Shown here piece after piece: positions 1 to 5,018 of a DNA stretch of 5,018 bases. Both the position numbers and the translations under genes were made by a program. How positions within the stretch are numbered: position 1 is the first letter of the stretch; every line of letters starts with the position of its first letter. The notes under the pieces are model-generated. The model did not search any database. It saw nothing but the letters and a program-made list of their open reading frames with translations, and was not told where the DNA came from. This stretch comes from an uncultured Caulobacteraceae bacterium (GTDB lineage: Bacteria; Pseudomonadota; Alphaproteobacteria; Caulobacterales; Caulobacteraceae). The DNA is taken from assembly GCA_903884915.1 (NCBI GenBank), contig CAISGS010000072.1, forward strand, positions 1-5,018. Direction: 5' to 3'.

Positions 1-1887
1 GCATTGTCGGTGATACCCCTAAGTTTTGCCTTCGGCAGTTACCTACAGTTCCAAACCTATGATGAGGCGCGCGGATCACTGCAAACCATCTCCGACCGCG
101 CCGCCGTCGAGGGGGCCTTCGTCTATTTTACCAATCGAAACGTTACCGAGCTTGACCGAAAAATCGCGAGTGAAGAGAAGATCGGGACAATTCTGCATCA
201 GTGGGAAAGCTCGCAACGTCGCGTTAGAAACATCACTTGGAAGGTGAACGCAGACCCGGTTGAGAAACGCTTTGATCTGGATGTTATGGCCGATAGCGCC
301 ACAATTCTCAGTGCCCTGCCGCTCATCCAGCTTGTTCCAATAAAGGTCTCAACGGCGGTCGATCCAACACGTCGCGCGCTCGAGGTTGCCCTTATTGTCG
401 ACAGTTCCAGCTCGTTAAACGACTTTGACCAGTTCACAGCCATGCGGCGCGCAGCAAAGGACTATGTGAACGATCTCATTGATGTGGCGGGATCGAGCGT
501 GAAAATCTCCGTCATCCCTTGGGCCGCTCTTGTGAATATCAACTCAGAGGCTGTTGAGCCACAGGACAGCTCAGCGGTTCGAGATATTGACTATTTGGCC
601 ACAGGGTCTCGTCGCCCTGCCCCGCAACCCCTGCAATCGAGGCTGGCCGTACTCGCCGAGCCGCTAGACCCCTCCACCCGCCTCAGTCCGGATCGTTTGG
701 TTGATCTTTCCCAACCCACCCAATGGCGCGGTTGCGTTCGGTCCGCGCCCGGTGAGGTTCAGATTGATGCGGACAATAACGTGGTCAAACCCATTGATGA
801 CCAGCCACCTCGCAGCGGCATTTGGCCTGTGGCCCTATTGGGCTCGAGTATCCAAACCCCCTTTATCGGGCAATGTTTGGCCTATCAGATGATCGATCGG
901 CCCCTTGAGCCCGATGGTTCTGAAGTGGGCAGGCCTACCCAAGCCAAATTTAGCAAACCCAACCCAACGAGGACGCTGCAGTTGAGACGGGCACAGAAGG
1001 CCGAGTGGGTCCAACAATGTGTGAAATGGAGCTACTCCAGCGCGATAAGGCAATGTTTCGATCAGGTCGGGCCAAGCGCTGTGACCGACAACCAAAACGG
1101 AACCCTCAATGCCTTTCAGCCCACCAGTCAGGACTGTTCTGCCGACCTGACCTCAAATCGTCTTGTCAAAACAGGGGTCAATCGTGCCTGTTTGTTCGAT
1201 CCAAACGAGATCGACTACCTCACCGCAGGCGGGGTAATCTGTCCTTGGGGAACCAACGGGTTTGCGTCTGTTGAGCGTAGCATTTGGGGTCAGGCCTATA
1301 TGCCCATCGCGGGCCCGAACCTTAACTGTCCGGCGGCGATCCTTCCCCTATCGAGCAACCGGCGTCAGATCTTGGACAAGTTGAACGAGCTCTATCCAGT
1401 GCCCGGCGGTAGCCAATCGGATGTTGGACTGACCTGGGCGCTGCGGACATTGTCACCCAGTCCCTATTGGACGCAGTTTTGGGGACTAGGCGACCGGCAA
1501 AGGGCGGCAGCCTTCGGACCGGCCGTTCGCAAGATCGCAGTGCTCATAACGGACGGCCGCAATGACACCCCAATCGATTATGAGGGTTATTATGGATGTA
1601 CACGAGACAGCCGTCGCGGGAGCGGCGCCTGCTGGCGGTCAGGCAATGTGGCCAATCTGAATGTGAACAGTCTCAACGCTCTCACTTTGGCCGCCTGCCA
1701 AACCATGCGCGAGACCTATGGCATCAAGGTCTATGTCATATTGACCAATGGCTCAGATCCAGCCGCTAGAAATTTTGCAGCGCAGTGCACAGGCACTAAA
1801 AATAACGTCCTGACCGCCAATGGAGAGGATCTGGCGCTATTGTTGAGATCTTCATTTAGTGATTTGCTTAGCCCATCGAATAACTAA
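1..1887 (+). CDS. TadG-like Flp/Tad pilus protein with vWA domain (5' partial)
   Basis: This looks like a TadG-family protein: an inner-membrane-anchored, envelope-facing vWA protein associated with Tad (Flp) pilus biogenesis. The reading frame is open to the left edge. The TTG at position 4 is only the first possible start codon and lies inside the hydrophobic anchor, so the true start is upstream. Residues below are counted from that TTG. Residues 1-40 show the end of the anchor followed by a helix resembling the TadE/TadG 'LQ..ADAAALA' segment (SLQTISDRAAVEGA). The vWA metal site is visible as DxSxS (D133, S135, S137), a SDVGLTWALRTLSP block around 472-486 typical of TadG proteins, and TDG at 516-518. 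The C-terminus (RETYGIKVYVILTNG and following) has the usual final vWA strand. About 380 residues separate DxSxS from TDG, so the domain carries a large insert. All 12 cysteines lie after residue 240, which fits disulfides outside the cytoplasm. The family call is firm; the exact role in the pilus is inferred. Confidence 0.82.
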   Translation, partial: ALSVIPLSFAFGSYLQFQTYDEARGSLQTISDRAAVEGAFVYFTNRNVTELDRKIASEEKIGTILHQWESSQRRVRNITWKVNADPVEKRFDLDVMADSATILSALPLIQLVPIKVSTAVDPTRRALEVALIVDSSSSLNDFDQFTAMRRAAKDYVNDLIDVAGSSVKISVIPWAALVNINSEAVEPQDSSAVRDIDYLATGSRRPAPQPLQSRLAVLAEPLDPSTRLSPDRLVDLSQPTQWRGCVRSAPGEVQIDADNNVVKPIDDQPPRSGIWPVALLGSSIQTPFIGQCLAYQMIDRPLEPDGSEVGRPTQAKFSKPNPTRTLQLRRAQKAEWVQQCVKWSYSSAIRQCFDQVGPSAVTDNQNGTLNAFQPTSQDCSADLTSNRLVKTGVNRACLFDPNEIDYLTAGGVICPWGTNGFASVERSIWGQAYMPIAGPNLNCPAAILPLSSNRRQILDKLNELYPVPGGSQSDVGLTWALRTLSPSPYWTQFWGLGDRQRAAAFGPAVRKIAVLITDGRNDTPIDYEGYYGCTRDSRRGSGACWRSGNVANLNVNSLNALTLAACQTMRETYGIKVYVILTNGSDPAARNFAAQCTGTKNNVLTANGEDLALLLRSSFSDLLSPSNN

Positions 1888-1889
1888 GG

Positions 1890-2663
1890 CTTATCTCCTT
1901 CATTGGCATTCGTTACCGTCGCGCAAATGGCGGCAATGTCGCCATCATTGTGGCAGGCTCCCTCATCCCGATCTTATTAGCGCTCTGCGCGGCGGTAGAC
2001 GACCAAGGCCTTTGTGCAGGAGACCGCAGACGCGGCGATCTTGGCGGCGGCGAACCGGGCGGCTCAAGCCAGTTTGGATCTATCGCTAAGCGGACGAACA
2101 GATCAGATCCAAGACCTCGAGTGAGTTCAGCAGGTCCATGCCAATGCTGGCAAGATTGTTTTGACCGTTAAGGGCGTCTCACCCAACATCGTTGGTCGGG
2201 TGTTTAACATTCCAAAGCGCCCCTTCCGGGCATCGGCAAAAGCGACCCCTACGGACAAGCGGGTCGTGATGTTGAGCCCCCGGCCCTCGATCGCCTCAGG
2301 GTGCTGGCTGGGCCGCGCAATGCGAATATCACCCTAACATTATCGCGGCTTTTAGTTCTGTCTCGGCCCACCCGATGGCGCGGTTGCATCCGATCTGCGG
2401 CGGGCAATTGCTGGAAGTCGCCGAGCGTTGGTGTTTTCAACAATATTGCAGCCGACAATATGAACTTTTCGGCCTGCAAGGGTTTGCGTGAAACCTATCG
2501 GATCGATGCCTGTTTCAGTTTGGTCGAGGTGACCGACCCAGCGGCCATGACATTGGCCAGCGCCTGCGCCCCCGCGCCGGGCCACGCTATTTCGATAAGT
2601 GGCAGCGGACTGAGCGATGTGTTCAACAACTTGGTTGCACGCACCCTGCATCTGACCCACTAA
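1890..2663 (+). pseudogene. decayed second TadG-like gene
   Basis: This is a broken paralogue of the preceding gene, readable only by joining frames. The frame through 1911-2000 gives RRANGGNVAIIVAGSLIP and a hydrophobic run ending in AAVD, the classic TadE/TadG anchor. At about 2000 the reading must shift to continue as TKAFVQETADAAILAAAN. That frame meets an in-frame TGA at 2122-2124 and then continues as VHANAGKIVLTVKGVSPN, which resembles the segment before vWA in TadG proteins. A second shift near 2230-2275 leads to DRLRVLAGP and LSRPTRWRGCIRSA, matching SRLAVLAEP and LSQPTQWRGCVRSA of the upstream gene. Soon after, the text jumps to the C-terminus (GLRETYRIDAC, VTDPAA), matching TMRETYGIKVY and GSDPAA. 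The DxSxS and TDG metal-site motifs and nearly all of the insert are missing. No ATG, GTG or TTG start is evident before the anchor. The GTG-initiated open stretch 2301-2663 is its longest surviving piece and is unlikely to make a working protein. Sequencing error could explain single shifts but not the large deletions. Confidence 0.8.
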
Positions 2664-2703
2664 GAACCGTCAGAACCGTTTGGCTATTTTGAGGCTCGAG
2701 CCT
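2663..2703. repeat. AGAACCGT tandem pair and AGGCTCGAGCCT palindrome
   Basis: Between the TadG remnant and the carbonic anhydrase gene, AGAACCGT occurs twice (2663-2670 and 2672-2679), nine bases apart. The perfect 12-base palindrome AGGCTCGAGCCT follows at 2692-2703. The palindrome could fold as a very short stem, but no proper T-run follows directly. These could be an operator or a weak transcription boundary for the carbonic anhydrase gene. The repeats are seen; the function is a guess. Confidence 0.35.
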
Positions 2704-2730
2704 TGTGCCCGATTTTTGGCTCACTATCTG
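2703..2730 (+). promoter_or_regulatory. possible sigma-70-like promoter of the carbonic anhydrase gene
   Basis: TTGTGC (2703-2708) and TATCTG (2725-2730) are separated by 16 bases and lie 30-57 bases before the chosen ATG. Both hexamers match the consensus only partly. A separate promoter is expected because the upstream gene is a pseudogene, but this placement is tentative. Confidence 0.22.
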
Positions 2731-2759
2731 TTGGGGCCATCGTTGGAGGAGTGAATTGC

Positions 2760-3383
2760 ATGGTTAAGGACCTTATTGAAAATAACCGGGCGTGGTCTTT
2801 GGCTAAGACGGAAGTTGATCCAAATTTCTTCAAGCGTTTAGCTGCGCAGCAGTCGCCCGAGTTTCTTTGGATTGGATGCTCAGATAGCCGGGTCCCCGCC
2901 AACGAGATCGTTGGTCTCGATCCCGGTGAGCTTTTTGTTCACCGCAATGTGGCCAATCTGGCCCCGCCTCAGGACGCAAACTATCTGTCGGTGCTGCAAT
3001 ATGCCGTCGAGGTTCTGAAGGTAAAACATATCATGGTCGTTGGTCACTATGGCTGCGGAGGTGTTCAGGCCGCGGTTGATGGACAACGCCACGGGTTGAT
3101 CGATCATTGGCTCCATCCGATCAGAGAAGTTTTCGACGAGAATCGCAAAGAGTTGGAGGGCCTAGAGGATGGCGCTCCACGGATGGACCGGCTCTGCGAG
3201 TTGAACGTTATGCGGCAAGTGCGCAATGTGGCTTCCGACGTCTTTGTGCAGGACGCGTGGCTTCGCGACCAAAAGATCGCCGTTCATGGCTGGGTATACT
3301 CCCTCAAGAACGGTTTAATCACGGATTTAGGCGCTACGGTCCGGTGTCTTGACGATTATAAGCTTATGGTCGGTCGCTCGTAA
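2760..3383 (+). CDS. can: beta-class carbonic anhydrase (Can type)
   Basis: This cytoplasmic zinc enzyme interconverts CO2 and bicarbonate, supplying bicarbonate to carboxylases and helping pH balance. The 207-residue product has the zinc ligands Cys40, Asp42, His96 and Cys99, within GCSDSRVP and GHYGCGG, with Arg44 as the partner of Asp42. These sit two positions before the E. coli Can equivalents (42, 44, 98, 101). Trp37, Gly39, Arg62 and Tyr180 appear to match the non-catalytic bicarbonate site known from type II beta enzymes of Haemophilus and E. coli, so allosteric control by bicarbonate is likely (inference). Length is normal or slightly short (E. coli Can has 220). The ATG at 2760 is chosen because GGAGGAG (2745-2751) lies eight bases ahead. 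The in-frame TTG at 2703 would add 19 residues not expected for the family and would place this ribosome binding site inside the gene. No reading frame is damaged. It shares no obvious operon with its neighbours. Confidence 0.95.
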   Translation: MVKDLIENNRAWSLAKTEVDPNFFKRLAAQQSPEFLWIGCSDSRVPANEIVGLDPGELFVHRNVANLAPPQDANYLSVLQYAVEVLKVKHIMVVGHYGCGGVQAAVDGQRHGLIDHWLHPIREVFDENRKELEGLEDGAPRMDRLCELNVMRQVRNVASDVFVQDAWLRDQKIAVHGWVYSLKNGLITDLGATVRCLDDYKLMVGRS

Positions 3384-3515
3384 GCAGCATCCTTTTTTGG
3401 GATTTTGATCGCAGTTTTGGCATGCCCTTGGCGGGAAATCCTCGTCAAGGGCCTCGATAACCACCCTTTCTAAGCGGTATTTGTCATCAAATCCGACTCG
3501 TTCTAGGTTTGGCAC

Positions 3516-3541
3516 ACTGAGCCGCCCCTAATCGGCTCAGT
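3516..3541 (+). terminator. terminator-like hairpin after the carbonic anhydrase gene
   Basis: ACTGAGCCG (3516-3524) and CGGCTCAGT (3533-3541) form a perfect 9-bp stem with an 8-base loop. Only a short T-run follows (TTTC, counted from the last stem base), so as an intrinsic terminator it is weak. It lies 132 bases after the carbonic anhydrase stop and could insulate the partition locus from upstream transcription. It could instead be part of the structured region that follows. Confidence 0.42.
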
Positions 3542-3566
3542 TTCATCCCTAGCGGCCTCCGGAACC

Positions 3567-3586
3567 CTCGGACTTAAAGTTCCGAG
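3567..3586. repeat. inverted repeat, CTCGG-ACTT stem with one bulge
   Basis: CTCGGACTT (3567-3575) pairs with AAGT-T-CCGAG (3577-3586), leaving a single unpaired T in the right arm. The right arm's GTTCC can also pair with GGAAC at 3561-3565, so two folds compete. No function is assigned; it may belong to a small RNA or a leader. Confidence 0.4.
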
Positions 3587-3587
3587 A

Positions 3588-3623
3588 GATTCGGGCCCTT
3601 TGGCCTGTGTGGCCCTGAGAATC
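3588..3623. repeat. inverted repeat, GATTCGGGCC stem
   Basis: GATTCGGGCC (3588-3597) pairs with GGCCC (3611-3615) and GAATC (3619-3623), with TGA (3616-3618) bulged in the right arm. The loop itself contains another GGCC (3602-3605). It directly abuts the preceding inverted repeat and ends where the GATA-rich array begins. It may be a structural boundary element or part of an untranslated RNA. Confidence 0.4.
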
Positions 3624-3625
3624 GC

Positions 3626-3814
3626 GATATTAACGCTATGGATATCTTTCAGTTATCCAAAGATACCAAATCGGAATCCTGCCGATATCCATGGATAGGT
3701 AACGATATCTCACGATATCCCCTTGCTTCCTCACGATAATTAAAAGATAACCTTGAACTAGCGCTAGCAATTCAATGGCTATCTAACGGTAGCTTGAAGA
3801 TATCTTTAGATAGC
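3626..3814. repeat. GATATC/GATA repeat array: candidate centromere (parS-like) and operator
   Basis: The palindrome GATATC occurs at 3641, 3684, 3704, 3714 and 3799, with GATATT at 3626. Counting both strands, the word GATA appears about 18 times in 190 bases, where one or two would be expected by chance. Sub-patterns are visible. ACGATA lies at 3702, 3712 and 3733. AAAGATA lies at 3659 and 3743, with its complement TATCTTT at 3643 and 3801. TATCCATGGATA is a perfect 12-base palindrome at 3686-3697, and CTAGCGCTAG a 10-base one at 3758-3767. The stretch is visibly more AT-rich than its surroundings. Clustered repeats just before a short parA paired with a ribbon-helix-helix gene are the usual layout of a plasmid partition site that doubles as the operon's operator. 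The repeats are seen; the function is inferred from that layout. Confidence 0.65.
3778..3814. promoter_or_regulatory. nested inverted repeat over the parA promoter, likely operator
   Basis: GCTATCTAA (3778-3786) and TTAGATAGC (3806-3814) are perfect 9-bp inverted arms. Between them lies AAGATATCTT (3797-3806), itself a perfect 10-base palindrome, sharing one base with the right arm. The element covers the proposed -35 box and most of the spacer of the parA promoter. A dimeric ribbon-helix-helix protein bound here would block transcription, giving autoregulation. This is inferred from position and symmetry. Confidence 0.5.
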
Positions 3815-3822
3815 GGTAATCT
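3794..3822 (+). promoter_or_regulatory. probable parA operon promoter
   Basis: TTGAAG (3794-3799) and TAATCT (3817-3822) are 17 bases apart, which would start transcription near 3829, some 20 bases before the parA ATG. The -35 box matches four of six consensus positions and the -10 box three of six. A GATATC palindrome overlaps the end of the -35 box and the start of the spacer. The spacing is ideal but the -10 box is poor. Confidence 0.33.
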
Positions 3823-3849
3823 AGACCTGCGGGGCGAGGACCAGACACG

Positions 3850-4536
3850 ATGCCGGTAATCTCATTTGTTAGTCCCAAGGGCGGAGTGGGTAAGACCACC
3901 TCAGCGGTGCTGCTTGGCGGCGTCCTTGCTGATATGGGCGCGCCTGTGACCATGATTGACGCGGACCCGAACCAGCCCGTCTCATCGTGGGCCAAGCTTC
4001 CGGGACGCCCTGAAAATCTGCGCGTGATCAGGGACGTGACCCAAGACACGGTCATCGACGTCATAGAAGAAGAGGCCCAGCGCTCGACCTTTGTCATTTG
4101 CGACCTTGAGGGCACAGCCTCCCTGACCGTTTCCTATGCCGTGTCGCGTTCCGATCTTGTGTTGATCCCACTTCAGGGCTCCCATCTCGACGCGGCTCAA
4201 GCCGCCCGGGCCGTAAAGCTCGTCAGGTCGACCGAAAAGGCCATCGGCCGCAGCGTTCCCTTCGCCCTGTTTTTCAACCGGGTCAGCACCGCCATTCAGC
4301 CCAGAACCTTCCGGCATATTCGCGACGAGTTTGAATCTGCGGGCCTGCCCGTCTTGGCCTGTACCCTCCAAGAGCGTGAAGCCTTTCGGGCCATATTCTC
4401 GTTTGGCGGCACCGTCGGCGGCTTAACATCGGATCAAGCATCTAATCTTCCGGCTGCCTTAGCCAATGTCAGTGATTTTGCCAGGGCCGTGACAAACCGT
4501 TTGCGCCCAACCGCCGCAACAGCAAAGGAGGCATAA
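3850..4536 (+). CDS. parA: ParA/VirC1-type partition ATPase
   Basis: This deviant Walker P-loop ATPase of the ParA/MinD superfamily presumably binds nucleoid DNA in its ATP form and positions the replicon at division. The 228 residues contain the deviant Walker A box KGGVGKTT (10-17, signature Lys10 and Lys15), the A' strand MIDADP (35-40) and the Walker B strand FVICDLEG with Asp85. It has no N-terminal helix-turn-helix, so it belongs to the short ParA class and probably does not repress its own operon. The later segment FNRVSTAIQPRTF and the CTLQEREAF strand near 171-179 recall Agrobacterium VirC1 (QRVPVGRLTTSQ and MHERDAF, from memory). That suggests the VirC1-like branch, so a link to conjugation rather than pure partition is possible. 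The ATG at 3850 has a GAGGA ribosome binding site (3836-3840) nine bases ahead and places the P-loop ten residues in, as usual. It is translationally coupled to the next gene. Confidence 0.9.
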   Translation: MPVISFVSPKGGVGKTTSAVLLGGVLADMGAPVTMIDADPNQPVSSWAKLPGRPENLRVIRDVTQDTVIDVIEEEAQRSTFVICDLEGTASLTVSYAVSRSDLVLIPLQGSHLDAAQAARAVKLVRSTEKAIGRSVPFALFFNRVSTAIQPRTFRHIRDEFESAGLPVLACTLQEREAFRAIFSFGGTVGGLTSDQASNLPAALANVSDFARAVTNRLRPTAATAKEA

Positions 4537-4539
4537 ACC

Positions 4540-4983
4540 ATGGCCGAGCAAACCCCTGCCCCCGCAAAAACCCGCGTCGCCCTGGATCTCAATGATGATA
4601 GCGATCTCGACATTGATCTGAGCGGCTTTGCGCCTCGACCCGCTGCGGCCCCGCAAGCCCCCACGCCCTCAGACGCCTTGAGACAGGCCTCTGAACGGCA
4701 AGGTTTCCACGCCCGCCCAGAGGCTCCGGTTAAGGAACCAACGCGCGCAAAACCCGTCAAAGCCAAACCGACACCGGTTGAGCCGTTACTTCGCCGTCGC
4801 ACAAGGCCCAAGACGGGGCGTGTTCACCAGCTCAACGTCAAGCTGACCCGCGAAACCATAGAATATGTCTACGATCTTGCCGATACCCGCGGATGGATCG
4901 TGGCTGAAGTCATCGAGCGTGCCCTCGAGCTCTTGAAGGCAACGCCAGAGGGCAAGGCTAAACGCTTGCGTGAGCGTTCTTGA
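4540..4983 (+). CDS. ribbon-helix-helix partition partner (stability/partitioning determinant type)
   Basis: This is probably the DNA-binding partner of the ParA encoded just upstream, binding the repeat array before parA and repressing the operon. Of 147 residues, the N-terminal 30 are acidic and end in a DLDIDLSGFAPR motif. A Pro/Ala/Lys-rich, probably disordered linker runs to about residue 92 and includes a short SDALRQASERQGF block (44-56) that I recall from related alphaproteobacterial proteins. The C-terminus carries a ribbon-helix-helix fold: strand HQLNVKLT (96-103), helix RETIEYVYDLADTRGW (104-119), then helix IVAEVIERALELLK (120-133), with a basic tail. Arg/Lys runs at 85-94 could add DNA contacts. 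AAAGGAGG (4524-4531), inside the last codons of parA, lies eight bases before the ATG. The parA stop is only three bases away, so the two are co-translated. VirC2, the partner of VirC1, also has a ribbon-helix-helix fold. The function is inferred from fold and context. Confidence 0.8.
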   Translation: MAEQTPAPAKTRVALDLNDDSDLDIDLSGFAPRPAAAPQAPTPSDALRQASERQGFHARPEAPVKEPTRAKPVKAKPTPVEPLLRRRTRPKTGRVHQLNVKLTRETIEYVYDLADTRGWIVAEVIERALELLKATPEGKAKRLRERS

Positions 4984-5006
4984 TATCTGCCCTCCGCCGA
5001 TTGGGC
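4982..5006. repeat. isolated GATATC at the operon end and short downstream stem
   Basis: A sixth GATATC (4982-4987) overlaps the TGA stop of the ribbon-helix-helix gene. Next, GCCC (4989-4992) and GGGC (5003-5006) could form a short stem, but no T-run follows before the window ends. The GATATC might be an outlying binding site. The stem is too weak to call a terminator. Confidence 0.25.
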
Positions 5007-5018
5007 GCGCGCTTCTAC

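Larger units (their letters stand above)
3384..3625. other. gene-free spacer with several stem-loops
   Basis: I see no convincing gene here. The first part (3384-3515) holds only an imperfect 7-bp stem, GCCCTTG at 3424-3430 with CAAGGGC at 3446-3452. A 62-codon reverse-strand frame ends in this part, but it runs antisense into the carbonic anhydrase gene and looks like chance. From 3516 on, three inverted repeats follow in quick succession and are listed separately. Confidence 0.6.

Noticed and set aside
2301..2663. A functional 120-residue protein
   Set aside because: Its sequence aligns in two separate blocks with the middle and the C-terminus of TadG, and lacks an anchor and the vWA core. 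It is a fragment of a pseudogene.
2703..2759. Upstream TTG start for the carbonic anhydrase
   Set aside because: The strong GGAGGAG lies just before the ATG at 2760, and the family's usual N-terminus begins there. The 19 extra residues have no counterpart in E. coli Can as I recall it.
3388..3403. Terminator directly after the carbonic anhydrase stop
   Set aside because: The T-run there lies inside a 4-5 bp ATCC/GGAT pairing rather than after a stem, so it does not fit an intrinsic terminator.
3327..3515. 62-codon reverse-strand frame reaching into the spacer
   Set aside because: It overlaps the carbonic anhydrase 3' end, has no convincing ribosome binding site and no recognisable motif.
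3982..4371. 129-codon open frame on the reverse strand
   Set aside because: It lies wholly antisense to parA, whose motifs are unambiguous, and its translation shows no recognisable domain.
4434..4811. 125-codon open frame on the reverse strand
   Set aside because: It is antisense to the end of parA and to the ribbon-helix-helix gene. Its Gly/Arg/Ala/Ser-rich translation is what the complement of a Pro/Ala-rich linker would give.
1..5018. CRISPR array, tRNA or rRNA gene, insertion sequence
   Set aside because: I saw no regularly spaced long repeats, no cloverleaf or rRNA-like segment, and no transposase frame. The short GATA words have no uniform spacer length.

Overview
The window looks like alphaproteobacterial DNA of moderate GC content. 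The evidence is a Tad-type pilus protein of the TadG kind, a VirC1-type short ParA ATPase, and a small ribbon-helix-helix partner of the 'stability/partitioning determinant' kind, a pairing typical of alphaproteobacterial plasmids. The partition cassette suggests a plasmid, a chromid or an integrated plasmid segment. The sequence alone cannot settle which, and I would not name a genus.

Left part (1-2663): a large TadG-like protein with a von Willebrand A (vWA) domain, cut by the window's left edge. Directly behind it is a decayed second copy of the same family. The remnant keeps the TadE/TadG-type membrane anchor, the segment before vWA, one Cys motif and the C-terminus. It has frameshifts and an in-frame stop, and it has lost most of the vWA domain.

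Middle (2760-3383): an intact beta-class carbonic anhydrase of the E. coli Can type, with a strong ribosome binding site and every catalytic and allosteric residue I could check. It stands alone and is probably transcribed separately.

Right part (3384-5018): a gene-free stretch of 466 bases, then parA and the ribbon-helix-helix gene as a tight two-gene operon (3 bp apart, with the second ribosome binding site inside the end of parA). The gene-free stretch has two halves. The left half holds a terminator-like hairpin and two more stem-loops. The right half, just before parA, is packed with GATA/TATC words: five GATATC palindromes within 165 bp, three ACGATA repeats in near-helical phase, four AAAGATA heptamers and several perfect palindromes. 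The likely parA promoter overlaps the last of these. The simplest reading is a combined centromere and autoregulatory operator bound by the ribbon-helix-helix protein, with the ParA ATPase moving the DNA. This array and its VirC1/VirC2-like protein pair are the most interesting part of the window.
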